This document shows, piece after piece, positions 8,511 to 17,482 of a DNA stretch of 64,000 nucleotides. The DNA comes from an uncultured Fibrobacter sp. (GTDB taxonomy: Bacteria > Fibrobacterota > Fibrobacteria > Fibrobacterales > Fibrobacteraceae). Position 1 is the stretch's first letter, and the number at the start of each line of letters is the position of its first letter. Location: contig NZ_ONDD01000004.1 of assembly GCF_900316465.1 (NCBI RefSeq), positions 62,001-126,000 on the forward strand, in the 5' to 3' direction. The notes below the pieces were generated by a model. The model saw only the letters and a list, made by a program, of their open reading frames with translations. It was not told the origin of the DNA and ran no database searches. The position numbers and the translations under genes are program-made.

Positions 8511-9735
8511 TACGATTGAAGAGGCCATAGAAGATTTTAAGAACGGCAAGTTTTTGATTGTGGTCGATGACGAAGACCGCGAAAACGAAGGCGACTTTGT
8601 CATCGCCGCCGAAAAGATTACGCCCGAAAAGGTGAACTTCATGCTCCACGAAGGCCGTGGCGTGCTTTGCGCACCGCTCCCGATCAAGCGTTGCCATGAA
8701 CTGAACCTCACGCGGCAGACCGCCGAGAATACCTCGATTTTGGGAACGCCCTTTACCATCATGGTCGATAAAATTGAAGGCTGCACTACGGGTGTATCCG
8801 CTCATGATCGTGCGGCGACGATTCTTGCACTTTCTGACCCGAATTCCAAGCCCAGCGACTTCGGCAGGCCGGGGCATATTTCGCCCCTGTACGCCCAGGA
8901 AGAGGGCGTACTCCGTCGCGCAGGCCATACCGAAGCGGCTGTAGATTTGGCAAAGCTTGCGGGCCTGCGCCCGGCGGCCGCCTTGATCGAAATCATGAAC
9001 GAAGACGGCACGATGGCTCGTATGCCGCAGCTTCAGGAAGTCGCGAAGAAGTTTAACCTCAAGATTATCTCGATCCGCGACCTCATCGACTATCGCTTGA
9101 AAAATGAAAAGCTCGTGCAGCGCGTAGCCGCCCCGCACGTGTCGACCAAGTACGGCGACTTTACCGCCTACGCTTACAAGAGCAAGACCGACGGCGTAGA
9201 ACATGTGGCTTGGGTCGCTGGTAACCCCGACTTCAGCAAGCCGGTGTACGTGCGCGTGCATAGCGAATGCCTTACGGGCGATATCTTTGGTAGCCTGCGT
9301 TGCGATTGTGGCGAGCAGCTGGCCGCCGCCATGAAGTTCATTGGCGAGCACGGCGGCGTGTTCCTTTACATGCGCGGTCAAGAAGGCCGTGGAATCGGTC
9401 TCTGCAACAAGCTCCGCGCTTACGAACTGCAAGAAAAGGGCATGGACACGGTCGAAGCGAACTTGCACCTTGGGTTCAAGTCGGACCTGCGCCAGTACGG
9501 TACGGGCGCCCAGATTCTGGCAGACCTCGGCGTCAAGGAAATGCGACTCCTCACGAACAACCCGAGCAAGATTTCGGGCATTACGGCCTATGGCCTTAAA
9601 ATTGTGGAACGCGTGCCGATCGAAATTAAGCCGAACAAGGAAAACTTGTTCTACCTGCTCACAAAGCAGAAGAAGATGGGACACCAGCTGCACGTGGATG
9701 CCGCTGCCGAAGCGAATTTGAAAGAGGATAAGTAA
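8503..9735 (+). CDS. ribBA: Bifunctional DHBP synthase / GTP cyclohydrolase II
   Basis: About 410 residues. The N-terminal half is 3,4-dihydroxy-2-butanone-4-phosphate synthase, with DDEDRENEGDF at about residues 20-30 and a GHTEAAVDLA motif. The C-terminal half is GTP cyclohydrolase II, with the zinc cysteines in SECLTGDIFGSLRCDCGEQL. Together they feed both branches of riboflavin synthesis. The start is a judgement: a GTG at 8497 is only 2 bases from the AAGGA at 8490-8494, while TTG at 8503 is 8 bases away and gives the family N-terminus LNTIEEAIEDF. Either start overlaps the end of ribE, implying coupled translation. Confidence 0.95.
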   Translation: MLNTIEEAIEDFKNGKFLIVVDDEDRENEGDFVIAAEKITPEKVNFMLHEGRGVLCAPLPIKRCHELNLTRQTAENTSILGTPFTIMVDKIEGCTTGVSAHDRAATILALSDPNSKPSDFGRPGHISPLYAQEEGVLRRAGHTEAAVDLAKLAGLRPAAALIEIMNEDGTMARMPQLQEVAKKFNLKIISIRDLIDYRLKNEKLVQRVAAPHVSTKYGDFTAYAYKSKTDGVEHVAWVAGNPDFSKPVYVRVHSECLTGDIFGSLRCDCGEQLAAAMKFIGEHGGVFLYMRGQEGRGIGLCNKLRAYELQEKGMDTVEANLHLGFKSDLRQYGTGAQILADLGVKEMRLLTNNPSKISGITAYGLKIVERVPIEIKPNKENLFYLLTKQKKMGHQLHVDAAAEANLKEDK

Positions 9736-10200
9736 ATGGTGAACGAAATCAAGAATTCCCTCAATGGTAGTGGCCTCAAGGTGGCAATCGCCGTTGCCCG
9801 CTTTAACGAGGTCGTGACCGACAAGCTCCTGGAAGGGGCTGTGCGTCAGCTTGAACTGCTCGGTGTAGCAGACAAGGACATCACGGTCGTGCATGTGCCG
9901 GGCGCATTCGAACTCCCGGGCGTGTGCCGTCGCCTCGCTGACAGCGGCAAGTACAGTGCCGTGATGGCGCTGGGGGCCGTGATTCGCGGCGAAACCAGCC
10001 ACTACGACGTGGTGGTGAATGCGTCTACCGGCGGTATTGCTAACATCGCTGCCGAAGGCAAGCTCCCCGTGATTCTTGGAATCCTCACCACCGATACCGT
10101 GGACCAGGCTATGAATCGTGCAGGCCTCAAGGCCGGCAACCTCGGCTCCAGCTGGGCATCTACCGCCGTTGAAATGGCAAACCTTTACAAGACCATCTAA
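9736..10200 (+). CDS. ribH: 6,7-dimethyl-8-ribityllumazine synthase
   Basis: 154 residues, the normal lumazine synthase size. It joins the two riboflavin precursors and would assemble into an icosahedral or pentameric shell. The family motifs FNEVVTDKLLEGA, VPGAFELPGVC and RGETSHYDVV (with the catalytic His) are all present. It starts directly after the ribBA stop and is followed 17 bp later by nusB, a common pairing. Confidence 0.97.
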   Translation: MVNEIKNSLNGSGLKVAIAVARFNEVVTDKLLEGAVRQLELLGVADKDITVVHVPGAFELPGVCRRLADSGKYSAVMALGAVIRGETSHYDVVVNASTGGIANIAAEGKLPVILGILTTDTVDQAMNRAGLKAGNLGSSWASTAVEMANLYKTI

Positions 10201-10217
10201 TTACTAGCGACTCGATT

Positions 10218-10652
10218 ATGAAAGTAAGTTACAGACCCGCCCGTGTTTTTGCCATGCAGCTCTTGTATGCCATGGAAATTACGGGCCAGACCGCAGGGGA
10301 GGCTCTTCCGGGAGTGCTCGAATCCCAGCCCCTTCACGCTGAACAGAAAAAGTATGGAATGAAGCTGGTGGACCTGGTGCAGGCCCATCGCGAAGAACTC
10401 GACGAAAACATCAAGGCCGCGGCCGCCCACTGGGAACTGGACCGCATGGCAAGCCTTGACCGCATTGTGCTCCGCATTGCGATGGTCGAACTTTCTTACA
10501 TCCCCGAAATCCCGATGAAGGTCGCCATTACCGAAGCGGTGCAGATTGCCGCCAAGTACAGCACCGACAATTCGGATTCTTTCGTGAACGGCCTTTTGAC
10601 TGGCTTTATGCGTAACCGTGGCATGGTTGTCACCGAACCCAAGGAAAAGTAA
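10218..10652 (+). CDS. nusB: Transcription antitermination factor NusB
   Basis: 144 residues, all helical. NusB binds boxA RNA together with S10 in rRNA antitermination. RPARVFAMQLLYAMEI at the start and the later ALEMASLDRIVLRIAMVEL-like region (here beginning DRMASLDRIVL), then IPMKVAITEAVQIA and FVNGLLTG, match the family. Its linkage to ribH is conserved in many bacteria. Confidence 0.95.
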   Translation: MKVSYRPARVFAMQLLYAMEITGQTAGEALPGVLESQPLHAEQKKYGMKLVDLVQAHREELDENIKAAAAHWELDRMASLDRIVLRIAMVELSYIPEIPMKVAITEAVQIAAKYSTDNSDSFVNGLLTGFMRNRGMVVTEPKEK

Positions 10653-10653
10653 A

Positions 10654-13600
10654 ATGCTTAAGGAAAAATGGATGAAACATATCTTCGCAGGCATTGCAGC
10701 ATTTGTGGCACTGATCGTGTATGTGCTGACAATGGCTCCTACGGTAAGCTTCTGGGATTGCGGCGAATTTGTCGCCTGTGCCAATACCTTGGGTATTCCG
10801 CATCCTCCTGGAACTCCGTTCTTCGTGTTCCTTGCCCGTGCAGTCATCGTGCTGCTCCCGTTCGTGGGTGAAATCGCAAAGCGCGTGAACTACATCTCGG
10901 TGGTGAGCTCCGCGGCGACTGTCTACGTGACGGCTCTCTTTGCCTGGGAACTCCTCGCAACCGTGCTCAAGACGGATGCCTTGGCTGAAAAGATTTCCAG
11001 TAAGGTTCGCACGGCCGTGCTCGGCTCTGCCGCTCTCGTGGCCGGTTTCCTCCTGACCTTCTCGGACACCTTCTGGTTCAATGCTGTCGAAGCCGAAGTT
11101 TACGGCATCGCCATGTTGATCTTGATGCTTGTGTCTTATCTCGGTCTCGTTTGGTACAACAAGCGTAACGAAGAATATAGCGACCGCATTCTGATTTTCA
11201 TTTGCTACATCGCCTTCCTCGGCGTGGGCGCTCACCTTTACACCATGCTTACGGTTCCTGCCGTGTTTGCGCTCTTGCTCGTGGCCGAACCCAAGAAGAT
11301 TGTAGAACGCATTCCTATCTGGATTACGGGTACGCTCCTTTGCTCCGTGATCTACATGGTGTCTGCATTTATTGAAATCTCTTTCATCTGCTTGATTGCT
11401 CTTTCGATTCTTTGCCTTGCAAAGCCTATCAAGAACAAGGGTGTGCAGCGCAGCATGCGTCTGTCCTTGGCATTTGCTTTCTTTGCCCTGATTGGTTACA
11501 GCACGCACCTCTACATTCCGATCCGTTCGGAATTGAACCCGATTATCGACGAAAACGATCCTGAAATCAACATCCGCGATGAACAAGGCAACCTCCAGCT
11601 GGGTAACCTGTTCAAGGATGAAAACTGGGTCGCCTTCAATAACTTCATTGAACGTAAGCAGTACGGCTCCGAAAGCATGATTAGTCGTGCCTTCTATCGT
11701 CGTTCTCGCATTAGCCACCAGTTCCTCTCCTTCCCGCACATGGGTTACGGTGGATACCAGATGGCTCAGTACCTGCCGTATAAGGTGGGCGATGTGAACT
11801 ACGCCAACGGCGTCTATACCTTCGATGCTGCCGACAACCAGCCGGTGGAACGTTTCGGTATCAAGTTCCCCACACAGATGAGCTTCATGGGCGATGCAAC
11901 GCTCCCGCAGTTCATGATGTTCTTGCTCTTTAACGGCCTTTTGGTGATGGTTTGCGTGTTTGTCTGGAAGCGCAACCGCAACGTGGGCGTGTTCGTTTCT
12001 GTACTTTATGCTCTCTGCTCTCTCGGCCTGTTGTTCTACATCAACTTTGCCGACGGCACTCGCATGGAACAGCGCGATCATGACTACTGGGTGTCTGTGA
12101 TGAGCCGCAATGTTCAAGACCTGAACAGCCGCGGCATGGGTATTTCGGCTCTGCCGGACCCGAACGAACTCATCGATATGCGCCAGAATATCGAACATGC
12201 CAAGATCCGCCTGGAAACGCTCAAGGCCCGTGGTGCAAACGAAGCTCGTCTTGCCGATATCCAGCGTGAAATCGATGGCTATACCAATTCCGCTGTTTGG
12301 CAGAACTGGCAGAAGATTGAAAGCGGCTTTGCCCAGGTGGGTAGCCGTGCTCCGTTCCCCGATGCTGTGCACCTGGAAGTGCGTGAACGTGACTACTTCT
12401 ATACTCCGGCATTCATTGTCATGAGCATGATTTACGGTATCGGTGCCGGTATCCTGGTGTTCCTGGTTGCAACGTCTAGCTTTGCTGCCTTTGCCAACCC
12501 GGTGGCTGCAGCCTTGGTTGCTGTGTCCTTCCTGGTACCTTGCATTTCGAACTACAAGGAACACGACCGCTCTGGCCTTTGGGTTCCTTGGGATTACGCC
12601 TTCAACCTGCTCAATAGCTGCCGCCCGAATGCCATTCTCTTTACGAATGGTGACAACGATACCTTCCCGCTGTGGTTTGCTCAGGAAGTGGCCGGCGTGC
12701 GTAAGGACGTTCGCGTGGTGAACCTCTCGCTTGGTAATACCGACTGGTACATCAAGCAGATGCTCGACAACGAGCCGATTCTCAAGCTCAGCTACGACAA
12801 GGCCGCTATCGACCGCGACATGGTGCTCGACAACAGCTCTGCTTCTAACCCGAACCATCAGGTTTCTACTTGGGTCAAGAACGCTCAGCGCCTTATGCCG
12901 CAGCTCAAGAACCGCATTGACGCTATGGAAGGTCAGGAACTTTCTTCGGCCGATTCTGCAAAGCTCTTGCAGTTCAAGGTGCATTATCAGGTGTGGGATG
13001 CCTTTACGGAATGGGCTGCCCGTACTCGTAGCGGCATGATGCTCACACAGCACAAGTTGGTGATTGACCTTGCTCTCCAGAACATGGACAAGCCGATTGA
13101 AATTTCGACGACTGTCGGTACTTCCAACTTCATGGGCCTTGAAAAGTACATGGTCCAGGAAGGCATGGTCTACAACTTCGTGAAGGGTGATTTGACCCCG
13201 AAGCGTAACTCCTTCGATTCCAAGTTCACGGCCAACTTGATTGATTCTGTATTCAAGTTCCGCGGCCTAGGCGACGGTACTGCCTATATCAATGGCGAAA
13301 CCGAACGCCTGCTCTCTGGCTACGTGTCGCTCTACTTGCAGATTTCTTTCGATGCACGCGACAAGATTTCGACGCTCCGCAACACGCATCCGTTTACTGC
13401 CGAAAGAAAGGCTCAGGTCGACAGCATTGCCGCTTCTGCTGGCAAGTACCTCGAAATGGGCATGAAGCAGTTCCCGAGCGAATGGCGTAACTACTGGGCT
13501 GCAGCATTCGTTTACGAAGCCGCTGGCCAGAAGGCTAAGGCCCAGGATGCGGTGAATCGCGGTCTTGAAAATGTTCCGGCTTACGAAGATGGCGGTCGTG

Positions 13601-13740
13601 CTCGTCTCATGATGGCTGCTCGCCAGATTGAACAGTTGTCCGACGAACCTTTGAAGGTTGAAGAACCTGTGCCGGCTGCTCCGGCCGATTCCCTCCAAAA
13701 AGATTCTGCTAACGAACCTGCTGTAGTAGCTGCTAAGTAA
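10654..13740 (+). CDS. DUF2723 membrane glycosyltransferase, O-mannosyltransferase-like
   Basis: 1028 residues with about a dozen membrane segments. Near the N-terminus it has SFWDCGEFVACA then GIPHPPGTPFF, the hallmark of the DUF2723 (PF11028) family related to PMT-type GT-C enzymes. The acidic residues there should be catalytic. A second block around residue 650, LFTNGDNDTFPLW followed by VVNLSLGNTDWY, is typical of long Bacteroidetes members. The C-terminus is helical and Pro/Ala-rich. These enzymes are thought to glycosylate exported proteins using polyprenyl-phosphate sugars. Two such donor synthases follow directly. The ATG at 10654 is 1 bp past the nusB stop; an upstream in-frame ATG at 10618 would overlap nusB. 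Confidence 0.82.
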   Translation: MLKEKWMKHIFAGIAAFVALIVYVLTMAPTVSFWDCGEFVACANTLGIPHPPGTPFFVFLARAVIVLLPFVGEIAKRVNYISVVSSAATVYVTALFAWELLATVLKTDALAEKISSKVRTAVLGSAALVAGFLLTFSDTFWFNAVEAEVYGIAMLILMLVSYLGLVWYNKRNEEYSDRILIFICYIAFLGVGAHLYTMLTVPAVFALLLVAEPKKIVERIPIWITGTLLCSVIYMVSAFIEISFICLIALSILCLAKPIKNKGVQRSMRLSLAFAFFALIGYSTHLYIPIRSELNPIIDENDPEINIRDEQGNLQLGNLFKDENWVAFNNFIERKQYGSESMISRAFYRRSRISHQFLSFPHMGYGGYQMAQYLPYKVGDVNYANGVYTFDAADNQPVERFGIKFPTQMSFMGDATLPQFMMFLLFNGLLVMVCVFVWKRNRNVGVFVSVLYALCSLGLLFYINFADGTRMEQRDHDYWVSVMSRNVQDLNSRGMGISALPDPNELIDMRQNIEHAKIRLETLKARGANEARLADIQREIDGYTNSAVWQNWQKIESGFAQVGSRAPFPDAVHLEVRERDYFYTPAFIVMSMIYGIGAGILVFLVATSSFAAFANPVAAALVAVSFLVPCISNYKEHDRSGLWVPWDYAFNLLNSCRPNAILFTNGDNDTFPLWFAQEVAGVRKDVRVVNLSLGNTDWYIKQMLDNEPILKLSYDKAAIDRDMVLDNSSASNPNHQVSTWVKNAQRLMPQLKNRIDAMEGQELSSADSAKLLQFKVHYQVWDAFTEWAARTRSGMMLTQHKLVIDLALQNMDKPIEISTTVGTSNFMGLEKYMVQEGMVYNFVKGDLTPKRNSFDSKFTANLIDSVFKFRGLGDGTAYINGETERLLSGYVSLYLQISFDARDKISTLRNTHPFTAERKAQVDSIAASAGKYLEMGMKQFPSEWRNYWAAAFVYEAAGQKAKAQDAVNRGLENVPAYEDGGRARLMMAARQIEQLSDEPLKVEEPVPAAPADSLQKDSANEPAVVAAK

Positions 13741-13763
13741 TTTATTGCGATAAGAGGATACGA

Positions 13764-14699
13764 ATGGATTTGAGTCTTGTTATTCCGGTCAAGGAAGAAA
13801 GCGAGAACCTTCCCGAGCTTTTTAAGGAAATTGTTGCTGCCATCGAGCCGACAGGCTTTACCTTCGAGGTCATCGTCATTGATGACGGTAGCCGTGACAA
13901 TACCTGGGAAGTGGTGGAGTCTTTGTCCAAGGAGTATTCTTTTGTCCGAGCTTTCCGCTTCCAGTTCAACTGCGGTAAGGCGGCCGGACTAGCTTTTGGA
14001 TTCTCCAAGGCTCGCGGCCGCTACGTCGCCACTTTGGATGGCGACTTGCAAGATGATCCGCTTGAAATCCCGAAGATGATCAAGATTCTCGAAGACGGCT
14101 ACGACCTGGTTTCTGGCTGGAAGATCCGTCGCCTGGATCCTTGGCATAAGACTTGGCCCTCCAAGCTCTTTAACTTGACGGTTTCGATTGTGTGCGGTCA
14201 GCGCTTGCACGACTTTAACTGCGGTATTAAGGCATATCGCAGTTCCGTGGTGCGCTTTATTCACCTGTACGGCGATTACCACCGCTTTATTCCAGTGATG
14301 GCCAAATGGCAGGGTTTCCGCATTACCGAAATGCCGGTGGCTCACCGCGCCCGTATTCATGGTGTTTCCAAGTACGGCGTGTCCCGCCTGGTATCTGGAT
14401 TCCTGGATCTGGTTTCCTTGATGTTCATGCGCAGCTTTGCCTCGAAGCCGCTCCATTTCTTTGGACTCTTGGGCCTTATCTTTATGCTCGTCGGTTTCGG
14501 CATCTCGGGCTATTTCGGCTATGAATGGTTCCAGACAGGCGCTCTCCATGTGCGTCCGCTTCTTTTGGCAGGCGGATTCTCGCTGGTGATGGGCGTGCAG
14601 TTCATTTCGCTTGGTCTTTTGGGCGAAATGATGAACGGAAGCAAGAAACAGAGCTATCCGGTGGCCGAATCGATACGTGAAATTGTAGATTTGAGTTAG
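13764..14699 (+). CDS. GT2 glycosyltransferase, polyprenyl-phosphate type with two TM helices
   Basis: 311 residues: a GT-A domain (VIPVKEESENLPEL, VIVIDDGSRDNTW, then LDGDLQDDP as the DxD region), then two membrane helices at about 230-255 and 270-295. This is the layout of GtrB/DPMS-like enzymes that load a sugar from a nucleotide donor onto undecaprenyl phosphate. An AAGAGGA ribosome binding site precedes the ATG. It lies 23 bp after the DUF2723 gene, and supplying that enzyme's donor is a reasonable inference. The sugar cannot be read from the sequence. Confidence 0.85.
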   Translation: MDLSLVIPVKEESENLPELFKEIVAAIEPTGFTFEVIVIDDGSRDNTWEVVESLSKEYSFVRAFRFQFNCGKAAGLAFGFSKARGRYVATLDGDLQDDPLEIPKMIKILEDGYDLVSGWKIRRLDPWHKTWPSKLFNLTVSIVCGQRLHDFNCGIKAYRSSVVRFIHLYGDYHRFIPVMAKWQGFRITEMPVAHRARIHGVSKYGVSRLVSGFLDLVSLMFMRSFASKPLHFFGLLGLIFMLVGFGISGYFGYEWFQTGALHVRPLLLAGGFSLVMGVQFISLGLLGEMMNGSKKQSYPVAESIREIVDLS

Positions 14700-14713
14700 G
14701 AGAAAGTTGGTTT

Positions 14714-15427
14714 ATGGCGTACCCTAAAAGTCTTGTAATTGTTCCGACTTATAATGAGAAAGAAAATATCATGCTCATTATGTCGGCTATTTTGGAACAG
14801 AACGAATGCTTGGAAATCCTGGTGGTTGACGATGGCAGTCCCGATGGTACGGGCGACATGGTCGAAGAAGAAACCAAGAAGAATCCGCGCGTTCACTTGA
14901 TTCGCCGCAAGGGCAAAATGGGGCTTGGCTCCGCCTATGTGACTGGTTTTAAGTGGGCTCTCGAACGCGATTACGAACGCGTGTTCGAAATGGATGCCGA
15001 CTTTAGCCACGCTCCGACCGACCTGAACCGTTTTTTGGAAACGGCCGAAGATGCCGATCTCGTACTCGGTAGCCGCTACCAGAATCACCGCATTAGTGTG
15101 GTGAACTGGGATTTGCGCCGCCTTATTCTGAGCTACGGTGCAAACGTTTACACCCGCATTGTGACGGGACTCCCGATTAGCGATGCTACGGGTGGTTTCA
15201 AGTGCTTCCGTCGTGAAGCTCTGCAGGCTTTGAACCTCGACAAAATGAAGAGCGATGGTTACTGCTTCCAGATTGAAACGACTTTCAAAATTTGGAAAAA
15301 GGGTTTGCGAGTCAAGGAAATTCCTATCATCTTTACGGACCGTACTCGCGGTACATCCAAGATGAGTGGCGGTATTATTTCCGAAGCTTTCTTCTTGGTT
15401 CTTAAACTCCGCTTGGGACTCGCATAA
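14714..15427 (+). CDS. Polyprenol monophosphomannose synthase-like GT2
   Basis: 237 residues, soluble, single GT-A domain. VIVPTYNEKENI, VVDDGSPDGTGD and EMDADFSHAP are the characteristic motifs of DPM1/Ppm1-type dolichol or polyprenol phosphate mannose synthases, and DRTRGTSKMSGGII near the end is also diagnostic. It would make polyprenyl-phosphate-mannose. It lacks the membrane helices of its upstream neighbour, so the two enzymes probably make different donors or act in different ways. AGGAGA precedes the ATG. Confidence 0.88.
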   Translation: MAYPKSLVIVPTYNEKENIMLIMSAILEQNECLEILVVDDGSPDGTGDMVEEETKKNPRVHLIRRKGKMGLGSAYVTGFKWALERDYERVFEMDADFSHAPTDLNRFLETAEDADLVLGSRYQNHRISVVNWDLRRLILSYGANVYTRIVTGLPISDATGGFKCFRREALQALNLDKMKSDGYCFQIETTFKIWKKGLRVKEIPIIFTDRTRGTSKMSGGIISEAFFLVLKLRLGLA

Positions 15428-15446
15428 TTTAAAATCCGAATTGCCT

Positions 15447-17144
15447 ATGTATTCTTGCTCCATTATCGTTATTGCGTACAACTCCTGTGACTTTATTCCG
15501 GCTTGCCTAAAGTCCGTTCGCGATGCGTGCGAAAATGTGGATGCACAGATTATTGTTCTTGATAACGGTTCTGTCTCGCCGATTCTACCTGAAATCAAGG
15601 CTTATTTCCCCGAGGTTCTTTGGCTTGATTCCAAGGAAAACCTGGGATTCGGTAAGGGATGTAATCTTGCCGAAAAGCATGCGACCAAGCCGTATTTGTT
15701 CTTTATTAATCCCGATACGGTGGTGTCGCGTGATTCCTTTACCAAGGTGCTCGACTTTATGGAAGAACACCCGGAATCGGGTACGGTGGGTTGTCGTATT
15801 TTAAACGAAGATGGATCCATTCAATGGGCTTGCCGTCGATCTTTCCCGACGATTGTTTCTGCAGTGTCGAAGACGATTGGACTTGCTGCTCTTTTCCCGA
15901 AGAACAAGACTCTTGCAAGCTACAACATGACGTTTGCCGATCCCGACAAAATGATCGAGGTGGATGCCATCAGTGGTTCGTTCTTCTGCATCCGTCGTGA
16001 ATTGTACGAATCTTTGGGCGGTTTTGACGAAGATTTCTTTATGTATGGCGAAGACTTGGATCTTTGCTTTAGAGCGAAAGCAGCTGGTTGCAAGAACTAT
16101 TATACGCCTTCGACGAACATTCTGCATTTTAAGGGCCAAAGCTGCCGTACGCGTCGTTGGGGCTCTTATGTAGACTTCTACAAGGCGATGCTTATCTTTG
16201 TGAAAAAGCACAAGGACCTTTACTTTGTTCCGAACTTCCTCGTGTCATTCGGAATTCTTTTTGCGGCCTTTGTGGGAATGTTCTCGCGCTTGATTCCGAA
16301 GTTCTGGAAAATGTTCCTGGACCTGGGCGTCATTGCGATTTGGGCTTTCGCCTTCTTGGGTCGCGGCATTTCTGTCAGCCGTTCCTGTGCCGATATGAAC
16401 TTGCAGGGGGATGCCGCTTCAGGGTGCATTAATTACGCCGTTGTTGTAAAGCATTCTATTTTGGATATTTCGCAGTTTGAAGATTGGTGGCTGGTCGGCT
16501 TGGTCCTGATCGTGAATATGGTGTTCCTTGTTTTCCGCGGAGAATATACGGTTTCAAGTCTCAAGGGCGATCGCTTGCTCCGTTACTTGATTCCGCTGAA
16601 TGTCCTTGCCGTGGGCGGCTACCTGGCGTTCCGCTATTTTACCCAGACCCCGATTGATATCGACGAAATCAGCCTGTTACCTTACGATCCGCGCTGGATT
16701 GCGGTTGTCGCAAGTTCTAGCCTAGTTATTCCGTTTGCGCTTTTTGTCTGGAGACGCTTTGCGTTTTGGATAAACTATTTCTATCGAATCTTTGCCAAGA
16801 AACGCCATCGTTCCATTTTGCTTGGCGGTTCCGAAGATTCCCTGCAATCTTGGTTTGACCGTTACAATGTGATTCCGGGAATTGAAATCCTTGGCTGTGT
16901 GAGTTCTGACCCGTCCAAGGTATCCGATGAAAACCGCCAGCATCTGCTGGGCGACCTTTCTTCGATGGAATCAATTTGCAATCGTACCGGCTGTCGTGAA
17001 CTTCTCGTGGTGTCCAATCTGTCGGGCTATCGCGAGCCTTTCGACATCAAATGGCTCGATAGTCTCGGTTTACGGGTGTTTTTGCTTATCGGAAACACCA
17101 AAATGGGCGATTTTGCCCTTGTAAACCTGAAATATTTGCACTAA
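15447..17144 (+). CDS. GT2 glycosyltransferase fused to membrane and CoA_binding_3-like domains
   Basis: 565 residues in three parts. Residues 1-about 245 are a rhamnosyltransferase-like GT2 domain (IIVIAYNSCDFIP, VLDNGS, FINPDTVVSRD, and GGFDEDFFMYGEDLDLCFRA). About 250-450 hold several membrane helices. The last 120 residues (beginning RHRSILLGGSEDSLQSW, then ILGCVSSDP) look like the nucleotide-binding CoA_binding_3 domain normally found in front of the catalytic domain of WbaP/WecX-type polyprenyl glycosylphosphotransferases. That catalytic domain is absent. The ATG at 15447 is chosen because the GT2 fold starts there; the longer reading overlaps the previous gene. Confidence 0.75.
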   Translation: MYSCSIIVIAYNSCDFIPACLKSVRDACENVDAQIIVLDNGSVSPILPEIKAYFPEVLWLDSKENLGFGKGCNLAEKHATKPYLFFINPDTVVSRDSFTKVLDFMEEHPESGTVGCRILNEDGSIQWACRRSFPTIVSAVSKTIGLAALFPKNKTLASYNMTFADPDKMIEVDAISGSFFCIRRELYESLGGFDEDFFMYGEDLDLCFRAKAAGCKNYYTPSTNILHFKGQSCRTRRWGSYVDFYKAMLIFVKKHKDLYFVPNFLVSFGILFAAFVGMFSRLIPKFWKMFLDLGVIAIWAFAFLGRGISVSRSCADMNLQGDAASGCINYAVVVKHSILDISQFEDWWLVGLVLIVNMVFLVFRGEYTVSSLKGDRLLRYLIPLNVLAVGGYLAFRYFTQTPIDIDEISLLPYDPRWIAVVASSSLVIPFALFVWRRFAFWINYFYRIFAKKRHRSILLGGSEDSLQSWFDRYNVIPGIEILGCVSSDPSKVSDENRQHLLGDLSSMESICNRTGCRELLVVSNLSGYREPFDIKWLDSLGLRVFLLIGNTKMGDFALVNLKYLH

Positions 17145-17227
17145 AACATAAAATTCCTACATTTTCTTTACGCATTGCACAAAAATTGAGTTATTTTTTT
17201 GTGTAAGTATTTGATTATTAAGGTTTT

Positions 17228-17473
17228 ATGTTCGATACGAATCTTTTGAATATTCTTTGCTGCCCTGAAACTAGGGGTAAGCTGAAATTGGCGTCTGACG
17301 AATGCTTGGCCGCCTTGAACCAATCTATTTCTGCCGGCACGCTCAAGAATGTTGCCGGTGAAAAGGTGACAGAGCCTTTGACCGAGGCTCTTTCTACCGA
17401 GGACAATTCCAGGGTGTATCCGGTTCGCGAAGGAATCCCGGTTCTTTTGGCGGACGAAGCAATTTTGCTCTAA
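17228..17473 (+). CDS. Trm112-like small protein (UPF0434 family)
   Basis: 81 residues. LLNILCCPETRGKL at the start and RVYPVREGIPVLLADEAI at the end are the two conserved blocks of Trm112p-like proteins. The central insertion is longer than in the usual 60-residue forms. Relatives act as activators of methyltransferases in eukaryotes; the bacterial role is not settled. It lies 9 bp before the TPR protein gene. Confidence 0.8.
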   Translation: MFDTNLLNILCCPETRGKLKLASDECLAALNQSISAGTLKNVAGEKVTEPLTEALSTEDNSRVYPVREGIPVLLADEAILL

Positions 17474-17482
17474 GAGGTGTTT

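Noticed and set aside
17145..17227. CACAAAAA/TTTTTGTG hairpin before the Trm112-like gene as a terminator
   Set aside because: Possible, but the stem is almost all A-T pairs with a long loop and no separate T-run; left uncalled.
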